From contig JAPTOF010000004.1 in the NCBI GenBank assembly GCA_028554755.1, positions 5,041,001-5,105,000 on the forward strand: a stretch of DNA of 64,000 nt, read 5' to 3'. Below are positions 1 to 12,115 of this stretch, piece after piece. This DNA comes from Cordia subcordata (taxonomy: Eukaryota; Streptophyta; Magnoliopsida; Boraginales; Cordiaceae). Positions within the stretch are counted from its first letter, which is position 1, and each line of letters starts with the position of its first letter. The notes under the pieces are model-generated. The model had not been told where the DNA came from and ran no database searches. It worked only from the letters and a program-made list of their open reading frames with translations. The translations under genes and the position numbers were made by a program.

Positions 1-453
1 GAAATGAATTGCTTCTCACATCTGTTTTTGAAAACTCAAAAATAAACTTTTAAATAAGTGTATTTCAAAAACATTTTTTTTTAATAAGGTAAAATGTTTG
101 CCTCCCAAACAAAAGAATTCAATTCAAGCTTCTTTTTTTTTTTTTCCAAAATTTTATTTTTTAAATTTAATTAAACATTTATGGCAAAGAAATATAAAAT
201 TTAAAAAATATATATTTTCATTTAAAGGAAAAAAAAAAAAGAAAAACCAAGCCAAGGGAGATATGGAATATCCGTTGGCACCTACCTCCATAAAGATATA
301 AAGAACAAAGCCAACAAGCCAACCTAACCTGACATGGTCCCAATCTCCATGCAACATTTCCTCTGTTATCTTCTTCTATAAATCAATAAAAATTCATTAG
401 ACATTTACCAAATAAAAAGAACAATTACCCAGAGAGAAGCTTGTTAGTTGTCA
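1..453 (+). promoter_or_regulatory. Upstream region and 5' leader of the RNase T2 gene
   Basis: This AT-rich stretch holds a poly-T run near 131-145 and a purine run near 226-243. A TATA-like TATAAAT lies at 377-383, about 71 bases before the ATG at 454, which suits a TATA box with a short leader. The short ORFs here are low-complexity and I do not believe they are genes. The promoter call is inferred from position only. Confidence 0.4.
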
Positions 454-3400
454 ATGGCTTCTTTTTCAACCATAGCCATCATTCCAGCAATATGTTTGAC
501 TTTGCTATTGGGCTGGTTCTATCTCGCCCAAGTCAACGATAAAGCTAGTAATAGTGGGGTAGTGAAACAAGTAGATGATGATTTATCATCATCAGCTGTT
601 GGAGATCAGAGGGTGTTCGATTACTTCTTACTGGCTCTACAATGGCCGCCAACCTACTGCCGCAACACCTACACTTGTTGCCCCCAGAACGGCTGCTGCC
701 GAGGGTATTTTTTTTTATTTGTTTTGTTGCTCTTTTCGAGTTTTTGGCTCCATTGTTTTTGGATTACTTTGCCGAAAAATTAATTGTTTTTGAGATGGAA
801 AATTGGTTGGGTATTTAGTAAGTTGAAAACAAGACTGTTTATTTTCGAGGCTATGATACTTTTTTGCTGGCTCTGGTTTTTCTCTCTTATATTCTGCTTG
901 TTATGGGCTTGTTTGGGTTGACGCTTTTCTTTTTGTATAACTTTTGAAATAAGTGGTTTTTAGAATTTCATATGTGTTGCTTCTGGATAAGAAAAGCTTG
1001 ATTTGACGGTTTCTGGTTTGGGTTCGTTTTTTCTGGAAGTACTTCTTTTAACAATTTTTCAAAGAAGTGATTTTTTTGATAAGCCACAAATTTTGGCTAC
1101 TGAAAAAGCTATACGAAAAAAGCTATATCTGAACTGTTTTTTTAGAGTTTAAGTATTTTTAAAAGCCAAGTCAAACAGTTATTGTTAAAAAAATATAGTT
1201 TTTGAAAAAAAAATTCTTTTTCTCTAAAAAAAAGGCCAATTCAACCAGGCCCTTAAAGAGTTCCGATTGAAAGTTCATTCAAATATTTATTGGGAATAAA
1301 AGGTACTTTTCTTATTGGAAAAAAGTGCTTTTTTAATGAAAGAAAAGCTAATTCAAATGGACTTCGTATTAGTTCACAATTTTTACTGTGTTTCGTAGGA
1401 GCATTGTATACTGTATTGTGCGTGAATAGCACACGCACACAGAACGTAATAATACATGTATTCAAAATTTTTATATTATAGGGTCAAAATTTTTATATTA
1501 TAGGTCCAAAACTCTTATATTAAGCTGCAAACATGTTTGAACTTAAGTTCAAAATTTTAAATATATTTACAGCTTAATATAAGAGTTTTGAATATAGAAT
1601 ATAAAATTTATGAGATTATAATTTTTATTTTGTGAGCTTGCTTTTAAACTTTTGAACTTGTAATATAAGAGTTTTGAACATATAATATAAGAATTTTGAA
1701 ACTTGTAATATAAGAGTTTTGAATATATAATATAAGAATTTTGATCATATAATATGAGAATTTTGAACACATAGTATAATTTATGTGCGTGTGATATAAG
1801 AGTTTTGACATAGAGAATAAAATTTATGGGATTATAATTTTATTTGTGAATTTGCTCTTAAACTTTTGAACTTGTAATATAAGAATCTTGAACATATAAT
1901 ATAAGAATTTTGAATATGTAATATAAGAGTTTTGAAGATGTAATATCAGAGTTTTGAACATAGATAATGAAAACTGAAGAGAAGATATTTTTGGTATTCA
2001 TTTTCTGTGAATGAAGTAATACATGAGAAGAGTATTTATAGGCGTTTTAGTAACTACCTTACTTGTACAACAAGAATATTCTCTTAGCTGTCAATTCATC
2101 TAACTAACTAACAGCTATACAAACTAACTAACAACTATAATACATAATATATCTAATCTAGAAACTACTGCTTGTCAGCCCCCCTCAAGCTGAGCTTGGG
2201 CTTGGACCAAGGGAAGCTTGTTCTTTAGAGTGTTAAACTGATGTTGAGTCAATGCTTTAGTAAAGAGATCTGCAACCTGTTGATGTGTAGAAATATAGGA
2301 AAGATGAAGAACCTTTGAAACAACTTGTTCCCTCACAAAATGATAGTCAATTTCTATATGTTTGGTCTTGGCATGAAACACAGGATTAGTTGCCAAAGCC
2401 ATTGCAGAGATGTTATCACAATGTAGGACAGGTGTAGACATTGGAATAGACAGATCCTTAAGCAAATATGTAAGCCATCTGATCTCAGCTGCTGAATGAG
2501 CCATAGCCCTATATTCTGCTTTTGTAGAAGATCTAGCCACTGTATGTTGTTTCTTAGAAGACCAGGAAACAATATTAGGTCCTAGATATATAACATAACC
2601 AATGGTAGACTTTCTGCGTGATATCTGAAGCCCAATCTGAGTCACTATAACCTTGTAGATGAAGATTGCCTGCCCTGTATAAAAGACCTTGACCTAATGT
2701 TCCTTTAATAAACCTTAGAACTCTTTTTAAAGATGCAAAATCTGCAATAGTTGGACTATGCATCTTTTGACAAAGAGAATTAATAGCATACTGAACATCT
2801 GGTCTAGTCATAGTAATGTACTGCAGAGCACCAACCAAACTCCTGAATTGAGTTCCATTAGCATAAGGAGTATGATCTGAATTTTTCAGAGTAGCTTTAG
2901 CTAAGGAAGGAGTGCATGCGGAGAGCAATTAGTCATTCCTGCTTGATTGAGAATTTGTTTTGCATAATTAGTTTGATGCAAAATTAGACCCTCAGAAGTA
3001 TACTTTACTTCAATACCTAGGAAATAGGAAAGAGGTCCAAGATCCGTTATTGCAAATTGAGTATTCAGTCTTGCAAGTAGAGTAGATATATAAGAATCAT
3101 TGTTGCCAGTAACAATAATATCATCCACATAAACCAATAACAATGTAAAGTCTGTGGATGATTTGTGAAGAAAAAATGAAGTATCTGCAGGGCTAGAAAT
3201 GAACCCCAATGTTTGTAAGAAGTTAGAAAATTTGTAATCCCAAGTTCTCGAAGCCTGTTTCAACCCATAAAGTGATTTCTTAACCTTGCAGACATATCCA
3301 GGCTTAGTAGAATCCTCAAATCCTTGAGGTTGAGACATATAAACCTCCTCATCCAATGTGCCATGCAGAAAAGCATTAGATACATCCAGTTGTTTAAGAG

Positions 3401-6400
3401 ACCAATGATGATGCAGAGCAAGACATATAACTGTCCTAATAGTAGGACTTTTGACTACAGGACTAAAAGTCTCTTGATAGTCAATTCCTTGTTCTTGCAA
3501 ATAACCTTTGGCTACCAATCTAGCCTTGTACTTAGCTATAGATCAATCTGCATGTGTTTTTATTCTGAACACCCACTTTGAACCAATAGCTTGCCTTCCT
3601 GAAGGGAGAGGAACTAAGTCCCAAGTTTCCTGATTCTGTAATGCTTTATATTCCTTTGTCATTGCTTGAACCCAACAATGATACTTAGAGGCCTCTTTGT
3701 ATGTACTAGGCTCATAAGTTGATGGAGTGGTGATTAAAGTATGTAACTGATACAGTGAAGGAGGTAAACAACCTGTTTTTGACCTTGTAAGCATGGGATG
3801 ATCGGATATTGGAGCCATATTTTGAAATGGCTCAGAATCAGATATGGGAATTGAAGACTGTGATGACTGAGATGAAGATGTAGAATGAGAATTATGATGT
3901 AAATGATCAGGTGTATGATTATATTGAGATGGGACAGAAGATGACAAAGAGGCACCTGATTGCCTAAAAGATGACAAAGATGCACCTGAGGATTGAGAAG
4001 AAGACCTAATGGAAGGAGTATGAGAAGCAGTAGATTGAATCTGTGTAGGAATATGACTTTGAATCTCTGAACATGAGGATGAATTAGGAGATGAATGAGA
4101 ATGGAAAGTATTTGATCCAGAAGGAAAAGAATTGAATATAGGTGGAAATTGAGAAGAAATGGCATCTGGACTGGATGAAGAAAGATATGTGAATGAGAAT
4201 TGATGAAGTGAATCAGTGACTGCTGCAAACTTAGGATATGGATAGACATGTTCATCAAACCTGACATGCCTAGATATATAGACTTTGTGAGTTTCTATAT
4301 CTAGACACTTGTAGCCTTTTGTTTGTGGGCAGAATCCTATGAACACACAAGGTTTTGATTTTAGCTCAAGTTTATGTTTAGTGTAAGGCTTTAACCAAGG
4401 ATAACACAGATAGCCAAATGACTTAAAATCTTGATAGTTAGGCTGAATAGAGTATAGAAGTTCATAAGAAGACTTATGATTAAGAATTCGAGTTGGAAGT
4501 CTATTAATCAAGAAATTAGACATAGCCAATGCTTTCAACCAAAAATTTGGAGGAAGATTACTTTGATGAAGCAGAGTTAAAGTAGTCTCAAGAAGATGTC
4601 TGTGCTTTCTTTCTACTCTGCCATTTTGTTTTGGAGTATATGGACAACTAGTTTGATGCAAAACACCAATAGGCTGCAAATAGGACTGAAACTGTTTAGT
4701 GATAGATTCTGTCCCATTGTCAGTTCTTAAGACTTGCAAGTGAGCTTGAAACTGGGTTTTAATCATTGCATGAAAGGTAAGAAATATAGAAAACACTTCA
4801 GATTTATTCTTCATTGGATAAAACCACACAAACCTTGTATAGTCATCAACAAAGGTTACATAGTATCTAAACCCTTTATTAGAAGGAACAGGGGCAGGAC
4901 CCCATACATCAATATGCACTAACTGAAAAGGATTAGCAAAAATAGAAACAGACAAATCAAATGGTAACTTGTGTGATTTTGCTTAAGAACAGGATTCACA
5001 CTGAATAGTGGTTGTAGGTAACCTAACACCTAGAATTTGAGACAAAATTGCAGCAGCAGAAGAAGAAGGATGACCAAGTCTCTTGTGCCATAAGATCTCT
5101 ATAGAAATCTCTTTATTTTTGAGGTTGGCAGTAAGAACTTGAGCACCTTTGTAGACTGATGATGAATTGTTGTTGAAGATGATGAGATAAATGAGATAAT
5201 CTGATCCTCCTTTACAAGGGGCCTTATGCAGTGTAGAATGTGTGAGGTTGTCCAGAATTGCCACTTCCTTGGAATTAAAACAGATAGTGCAATTGTTGTC
5301 ATGAGTAAGTTTGGAAATGGAAACAAGATTAGTTGCAATATGAGGAACATATAACACATTAGTAAGAAGTAAAGATTTAGAAGTAGAGAGAATACCATCA
5401 CCCATGCTTTGAATGTTCAAAGTTTGGCCATTACCAACTGCTACTGTATCAGTACCAGTATATGGTTGATGTGCCTGAAGCTGACTGAGATCATTTGTGA
5501 CATGTGTATTAGCTCCTGAATCAAGAACCCATTGTTGCTCATTTGTGGAAGTTAAAGAAGTCTGAGTAGTGTAGGCTTGCTTTACGTGATGGTGAGGAGC
5601 ATAGTTAATATGATCAAATCTGTACAGCAATTGAGAGCAACATGATTTGCTTTACCACATATTTGTGATACAATTTGATTTGTGATGAAGATGGTATGTG
5701 GACTGAGAGGCAGTAGGTGGTGTTCTTGGTATTTGTGATGAAGAAATACCAGAAACTGATTGCCCTGGAGGCCTGGCAAGACCTCCTTTATTTTGACCCC
5801 TGCCAGTCCTTCCTCCTCTATTTTCTGGAAAACCTCTACCTCTTGATTGACCTCCTCTAGACTGTGAAGTAGAATAAAGTGCTGTATGAACATTTTGTCC
5901 AGAAGAATCAGTGATAGAAAGAGAACTTTCCATCTTCATATGGAGTTCCTCTGAAATAAGAAGTGAGGAAAGTTCTGAGACTGTGATTTGACTAGGTCTA
6001 ACCCTTATAGAAGCTTTGAATGAGTTATATTCTGAGGGTAGACCTCTCAGAATGTACATGACACAATCTTCTTGAGATACATACTCATTAACACCAGCTA
6101 AACCATCTATGATAGTTTTTACATGATCAAGATAAGCCTGCATTGTCATAGATCCTTTTGACAAATGAAGAAGTTGAACTTTAAGTTGATAAATGTGTGT
6201 CCTCCTAACAGAACTAAATCTCTGATGAAGAGCATTCCAAACCTCAGCTACTGTTGGAAGATGAAAAACTTGAGAGTATACTGCTGGAGTCATTGTTGTA
6301 AACAAGCATGATCTCAGATAATCATCTTGAACCATCCATTTATCATAGAGTGGATTTGGAATGAGTTTGCCTTCTGCATCTTCAATTTCCACAGAAGGAC

Positions 6401-9400
6401 AAGGAAGTTTACCAAGCACATGATCAAGAAGCTTTGAAGCTTGAAGAACACCTTGAACTTGTGATCTCCATAGCACAAAATTAGTGTTATCTAGTTTAAG
6501 ATGAACTAGATTACCTATATTTTGAATAAATCTTTAAAGACCTGGAGAGATTTCCTCAGTTCTGCTAGATTAAGAGCGACCATGAGCAGAGTGTTGCAAA
6601 GAGGAGATGAGCTGGGCTTTTGATATGAAGAAGTGAATAGAAAAAATAAACCAGTAGATTGGTGCGCCTAAAGAAGAAGAATTTTCGATCAAAATTTGAG
6701 GAGATTTGGAAGCTTCTAGATGTAGCTTTAATGGATTTCTCTAATGGAAAAACCCTAACGGATGAGTTGAAGAAGAAGACTTATGAAGATAGTCTTCTAA
6801 AAAAAAAGGCCAGGAGTGTTTCCTAAGCTCTGATTACCATAATGAAAACTGAAGAGAAGATATTTTTGGTATTCATTTTCTGTGAATGAAGTAATACATG
6901 AGAAGAGTATTTATAGGCATTTTAGTAACTACCTTACTTTTACAACAAGAATATTCTCTTAGCTGTCAATTCATCTAACTAACTAACAGCTATACAAACT
7001 AACTAACAACTATAATACATAATATATCTAATCTAGAAACTACTGCTTGTCAATAGAGTATAAAATTTATCAGATTATAATTTTTATTTTGTGAACTTGT
7101 TTTTAAACTTTCGAACATGTAATATAAGAGTTTTGAGCATGTTTGTAGCTTAATATAAGAGTTTTGAACCTATAATATAAAAATTTTGAACACGTGTATT
7201 GTTACGTACAGTGTGTACTGTTCACACATAGTACGGTATACAGTGCTCATGCAGGGTATTGTGCATATGGTGCACAGTGTAAGTATTGGTATTAGTAATA
7301 TTAGTTGTTACTCGTGCTCATTCTATTGTAGGTAAAACTTTCATTTGATTGAAAATTACTTGATGCCATTTGGCGATGTGTATTTGAGGTTAAGACTGTT
7401 GTTTCTCGAGGCAATGACACTCATAGAGCTGGCTTGGATTCTTGCTAAGTTATAGACTTTTGGAAGAGTGTATTTGCATTTGCAGCAAAGATAATTGTTA
7501 CTCGGGCCTATAAAACTTTTTGCTGGGTGGGCTTGTGTTCTACTTCTTGTTGACACAACCACCACAGACTTATAAGGTGCATACATTTGTTATAGTCGTC
7601 CAATGTGTTATAATGAACCCGGTTAATACAACTTTTTTTACTTTAATTGCCAAATGGAAGTTTTAGCTTCAACCGAATGAGGAACAACCATATTTGGTGC
7701 AAGTTTCTTACTCAAGTTAAAACTCATTAGGGAAGAAGTGTTGGAAGATGCTAAACTAGGATATGGTAGAATGTTGAGATTGTCCCACGCCCAATAAGCT
7801 GCAATCTAGCATCCAAACCTCCATTGGGTTCACCCTAGCCACTTAGAAGGTCAGGTCAGGTTGAGGATTTACTTTCTACATGTGGATAAATATAAAGATA
7901 AAAATTCTTGGGTAAGTTATCCCTCCACACGGACAGTTTTGGTGAATCAAAGGTGTTCATGTATCTTATAAGATGAAACAAGTAATAAGAGTTACTTGAG
8001 TGGAAAAGAATTCATAGAGTACTAGTTTTGTTTGCTTCAATTCACCCTTGATTGTTATTCATTATTTTTTCATATGCCTATTAACTTCCCATGAAGTTCA
8101 TTTAAGGTATTCTGTGATTTATATAGTATCACAAGTTTGCAATTTACATATGGATTTTCCAGAGTTTCTTGAATCTCAAAGAGAAACTAACTTTGAATTC
8201 TATTGACTTTATCCAGCGCAAATTCACCAACTGAATTCACAATTCGTAAGTACACTTTGGAACCACCAAGTTTACTGAAATCTGGGTTCTTGCTGGATTT
8301 CTGTAACATACTATCTCATTGGTCTCCCTTGGTTGCTGCTACAGCTTGATGAAAGTGCTGTAATTTGTGTAAATAAAATCCTTAGAATTATGATGGATTT
8401 GAGAGGAAACTGGATCTGCTAAATGACAACACATTTTGCAGATGGACTCTGGACTGACTATAATGATGGAACTTGGCCTTCATGTTGCGACGGTCCTGAA
8501 TTCGATTCCAATAAGGTACTTAGAAATACTATAGTTACCATCTGCACATGAATACAGTTGAACTTGAATGGTACTGAAGTGTAATTTAGACACCATCTGC
8601 AAATACTTCATGAATATTCAAATGAGCATATTTCACTGACTGTCTGGATATGTGATTTTGTATGTCCACAGAAATCTAATGTAGATGTCCTGCTCTTTGT
8701 TAGATCAATTTTCTGATTTGCTAATCGAGTAGTTGAAGCCACTAATTTTTTTTCCTTCTGTGCTTTTTCTTTCCCTTCAAACGTTTCTTATCTCTTGACC
8801 TTTTACGTTTTCCCTAACGTTTCCCTAATTTTTTTCTTTTGAAAATTTCTGTCTGCAGATCTCAACATTGCTTGATGCCCTGAATAAGTACTGGCCAACC
8901 TTAAGTTGCAGTAACTCATCAACCTGCCATGGTGGAAAGGGATTATTTTGGGCTCATGAGGTCAGATAAAAGTCAGCTTACTCTGTCAATTTTGTTATGC
9001 CATTAGATGAAACTGATTATTCCTCCTTATGCTTCTTTCATGATTGATTTGGGAGATGCGGTTTGACAGTGGGGTAATCTTCTTTCCCTTGTCTAAATTT
9101 CTATCTTGTTAGTTGAATGATGTGCTAATGCATCTGTCTTCTCTGTGTGTATTTTGAGCTCTGAGGGACTGTATGTTTATGATGCACATAGAGGTGATGT
9201 GAAACACTAGACTTTTGAGGTTTATGAATCACCGGAATCCTTCTCTCTATTAGATCGATCTTTTTAACTATTCAAGAATAATTCTCTCTCTCTCTCTCTC
9301 TCTATACATATACATATACACATACATACATACATTCATACATTCATATATATATATATATATATATATATCTATGTATGTATGTATACAGAGCGTGTGT

Positions 9401-12115
9401 CCTTGTGTGATTTATGTTACAAGAAACTAAGCAAAACTGGAAGGTAAGATGTCTAAAAGGTTAATTTATCTTGCATAACACTTTTACTTTTTCTAGTTTC
9501 ACAAATTTTCAAAGAGTGAGTATTGATACTTCGTTGCATCAATAGAAAGTGAATACTTGTAGTTTGCATGCATATGATCTGGTCCCAATTTTGGGAGGAA
9601 AATTTTCAGCCAAGGAGATAACTTAGATGGCTTTGTCATTTTTTTCAATTTTTGGGTATAAGGTAATGTTTCAATAAGAACAGCTAAATTGTCTACATAT
9701 GCATGTAATTTTCCAAGGAAACCGTGTAACATGTATGAGCCACAAAGACACGTTAGGTGCCCTCAACAGGGAAAATATGATATTTTGCTTTATCATTTCC
9801 TTATGTTAATTCACCGTTGCTTTTTGCAGAAAAACATGGGACGTGTTCCTTTCCAATTTTCCAAGATGAATATAGTTACTTCTTGGCGACTCTCAATCTC
9901 TATTTCAAATATAATGTCACAGTAAGTTCAGCCTCGTGCCAACACTTGCCAATTTACACTTTTTGCTTTAGTTATTGTTACGAGTGATCATTACATTGTG
10001 TTTCAATTCTTCTTCTTCCAACCGTTTACACTGTTTTTCTGTCTCAACCCTTCCTCTCCAGTCAAGGCTGCTTGGCTTGTGCTTCCATACCCCCCCCCCC
10101 TTCTTTTTTGTTTGCGCACACGCACGTCTGGTGGCGAAAGGGGGAGCTTTACATTTGCCAGTATGCTCATAATGTGCTTTAGTTAGATATGGTTAACTGC
10201 ATAATTGTGCCTTCTGCAGGTTGCTTGCTGGTCTTCTGTGTTATTTATAATTGATCCAAGTAAAAACACAACAAATATGATAATTATGACAGTGAAATAA
10301 CAAGTGGGTTACAGTATAGAACTGGTATTTTGTAATATAGATGCGTCCTGTGGGCTTTAAGGGCTAATTACTTGGGTGGAAGGCTAAGAGGCAGACAAGC
10401 TCTGGCAGGTGAAGGTCCCCAATAATGTCAATTGTAGAGAGATAAATTCCCCTTAAGATTCGCACAAACTGATGCACATAATTTGTTGCAAAAGTCATAA
10501 TGGTCTTGGGGGTGTACTAGTTTTGCTATATCTTGTTGTTTTCAAAGTCGTAATGGTCTTTTAAGGTGTACTAGGTGTACTAGTTTTGCAATATCTTCTT
10601 GTTATCAAAGTGTCTATAAGATGTGTGAATGTAGTCATGAAGGAGAATTGTAATTGTAATAAGTATCCTAGAAGGCTTGTCAGTGGTTGTTACTAGCAGA
10701 GGTAGATCCAAAATATTTGTTAAGTGGAGGCTAAAAACATACAATTCAATACTTATATATGGGTAATTTTGTTTCAACGGGGATTAAGTTGATTTTTGGG
10801 TCTAAAATGCCTTAAAGTACTTATATTCTGTTTTTTTTTTCTTTATTTTTTTCCCTCGTGAAAGATTTGGGGAAGCCTCTGACTCAATCTCAAGCATCTC
10901 CTTGTGTGATTGCGTGTACATTAGTTGAATAGTACAGAATTCTTTTATGGTAATTGAAGAGTGATTTGTGCTTTTGTTTGTATTTGCTCAAAAATTTATG
11001 AATTTTGTGCAATACCAGGAAGTTTTGATCGAAGCTGGATATCTACCATCAAATTCTGAGAAATACCCTCTTGGAGGGATTAGCTCAGCTATACAAAATG
11101 CTTACCATTCAACGCCAGAAATAACATGCTCAGGCGATGCTATAGTGGAAGTTCGTTTGTGCTTCTACAAGGACTTCAAGGTTTAACGAACTCTTTCAGT
11201 GGACGCTTTTCTAACTTTTATTATTGAATATTGATGTATATATATGTTTCTTTTTGTTATGTTGCATGCTAAGAGACTCCGCATCATATGGTTAATACTT
11301 TGCAAACAAATCGTCTGTCAGCAGAAACTTGCCACTTCATGTTTCATTATTTACTAGGCATCCTCTGTATGGTGCAATTTGCTCAAGAACCATGATTTGA
11401 AGGCTATGTTTAACCTAATGGATTCTGTTGTTGAGATTTCCATATTGAAACTATCAGACATACGTCTGAGTTCTGTCGGTAGAGTTTTAGCAGACAATTG
11501 TTTTCCAAAATCTAATTTTTGTTGCTTCTAATGAAACTCCTAACCCCTGCTCTATAACATATGCAGCCTCGGGATTGTGATGCTACCTCTAGCTTAGATA
11601 GCTCGTGCCCTGAAAACGTCAGCCTACCAGCATATGTTTCGATTGGTATGTCACTTTACCTCTTTTCTTGAGCAGCTGTTTTATTTTATACAGTAGATGG
11701 AAGTGGATTACAGTATGAGAAATCAAACTCTATGGTCTTTTACAACTTATCATTAACACTTCAGCTGTCGTTGTTCCTTTTAAATACCAACATTCAAGGT
11801 ACGGCCTGAAATATTTTTGGCCCATAAATGCTACAGAGGACAAGATATGCGTGGTGCTTGAAAGGGAAGATTATATAATTAATGTGGTAGTGTTAATCAG
11901 AGAAGATTCTATGCTTTTTATATCATGAACCGATCTCATCAATTTCTCTATATGCAAATCTGGCTGAATGAATTGATGGCATAACAATTCTTTTGTGGAC
12001 CTCATATTTCATGAAATTCCTCTCATCTTGAAGATAATATATTCCTACTTAACGTGCAGGGCTTAAAAATAACGGAACTACAACGACATGGGGTACTGGA
12101 AAATCATCTGTATGA
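454..12115 (+). CDS. RNS2: Ribonuclease T2 family, RNS2-like (nine coding exons)
   Basis: This gene encodes a T2-type endoribonuclease that cleaves single-stranded RNA through a 2',3'-cyclic phosphate. RNS2-class enzymes act in the vacuole/ER lumen in rRNA turnover. Exons by my reading: 454-704, 8217-8245, 8442-8515, 8859-8960, 9070-9073, 9830-9921, 11019-11180, 11567-11645 and 12060-12115. They total 849 nt, giving 282 residues with no internal stop. A hydrophobic N-terminal signal segment spans about residues 5-26. Active-site motif I is FTIHGLW (His94), and motif II is HEWEKHGTC (about 151-159, His151, Lys155, His156). The cysteine-rich segments match the family. The start is the first ATG; the TTG two codons upstream is not needed. 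Intron 1 is 7.5 kb because of transposon insertions. Motif II depends on the 4-nt exon. RNS2 rather than S-like RNase is inferred from the sequence and C-terminal tail. Confidence 0.9.
905..1252. mobile_element. MITE-like inverted-repeat element in RNase intron 1
   Basis: The left end, reading GGGCTTGTTTGGGTTG, is an imperfect inverted match to the right end, which reads CAATTCAACCAGGCCC. The interior is T- and A-rich with short palindromic pieces and has no coding capacity. TTA occurs just outside or at both ends, as in Tourist/Harbinger-type MITEs, but the left boundary is off by one base. A similar element lies at 24572-24750. Confidence 0.5.
1479..1967. repeat. AT-rich minisatellite, left part
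   Basis: Degenerate units of about 20-22 bp are built on the phrase AATATAAGAGTTTTGAA and repeat many times in both orientations. Longer blocks also recur, for example around 1590-1650 and 1810-1870. The array resumes at 7053 after the Copia element, so it was one array that the insertion split. It contains no gene. Confidence 0.75.
1968..2177 (-). repeat. 3' LTR of Copia-1
   Basis: It begins TGAAAACTGAAG and ends TGCTTGTCA on the plus strand and matches 6843-7052 nearly base for base. The polypurine tract lies immediately inside. Confidence 0.88.
2175..6583 (-). pseudogene. Copia-1 gag-pol polyprotein, broken
   Basis: Reading the minus strand: gag with a UBN2-type region (about 6583-5652), and a zinc knuckle near 5660 that lacks its first Cys in the readable frame. 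The protease has the DSG active site (about 5520). The pre-integrase domain has the WHKRLGHP motif. Integrase shows the catalytic acidic residues in HIDVWGP, RTDNG and NGRVERKHR. Reverse transcriptase has YVDD (about 3120). RNase H follows (2928-2175). Breaks: frame changes near 6500-6540 in gag, near 5660, near 2910-2925 and near 2610; an in-frame TAA at 4983; and an in-frame TGA at 3543-3545. It therefore cannot make a full polyprotein. The sequence resembles RE1/Ale-type Copia elements. Confidence 0.88.
6843..7052 (-). repeat. 5' LTR of Copia-1
   Basis: This is the partner of 1968-2177, with two substitutions seen by eye. The inner flank carries the initiator-Met tRNA primer-like site, so this is the 5' LTR of the minus-strand element. 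Confidence 0.88.
7053..7195. repeat. AT-rich minisatellite, right part
   Basis: This stretch continues the repeat phrases seen at 1479-1967 (TATAAAATTTATNNGATTATAA and AATATAAGAGTTTTGA). It is the downstream side of the array split by Copia-1. Confidence 0.7.
9070..9073 (+). other. 4-nt microexon (TGGG) of the RNase T2 gene
   Basis: The bases TGGG are preceded by AG (9068-9069) and followed by GT (9074-9075). Exon 4 ends in phase 0 after HE, and exon 6 starts with two bases, AA, before the KHGTC codons. Inserting TGGG gives W and E and restores the family motif HEWEKHGTC. Skipping it shifts exon 6 out of frame and removes KHGTC. I see no alternative splice pair that fixes the frame and also supplies the conserved Trp-Glu. 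Confidence 0.8.
9282..9391. repeat. Compound microsatellite in an RNase intron
   Basis: A (TC)n tract is followed by (ACATA)n-like units, a (TA)n tract and (TATG)n. It lies in the intron between the microexon and exon 6. Length is likely to vary between individuals. Confidence 0.9.

Larger units (their letters stand above)
1968..7052 (-). mobile_element. Ty1/copia LTR retrotransposon (Copia-1) in RNase intron 1
   Basis: The element has two LTRs of about 210 bp (1968-2177 and 6843-7052) that differ at only about two sites. A primer site similar to initiator-Met tRNA lies beside the right LTR (about 6827-6839). A G-rich polypurine tract on the minus strand lies beside the left LTR (about 2178-2190). 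Order on the minus strand is gag, protease, integrase, reverse transcriptase, RNase H, which is the Copia order. ATAG occurs at 1960-1963 and 7053-7056 as the probable target duplication. Four bases (ATAA) before each LTR are also shared, so the exact LTR edge is uncertain. The element is antisense to its host gene. Confidence 0.92.

Noticed and set aside
3734..4267. 177-codon minus-strand ORF inside Copia-1
   Set aside because: It is the shifted frame of the integrase C-terminal region; the composition is Leu/Ile/His-rich shadow sequence.
9282..9391. CRISPR-like or regulatory array
   Set aside because: It is a compound simple-sequence repeat with no spacers.
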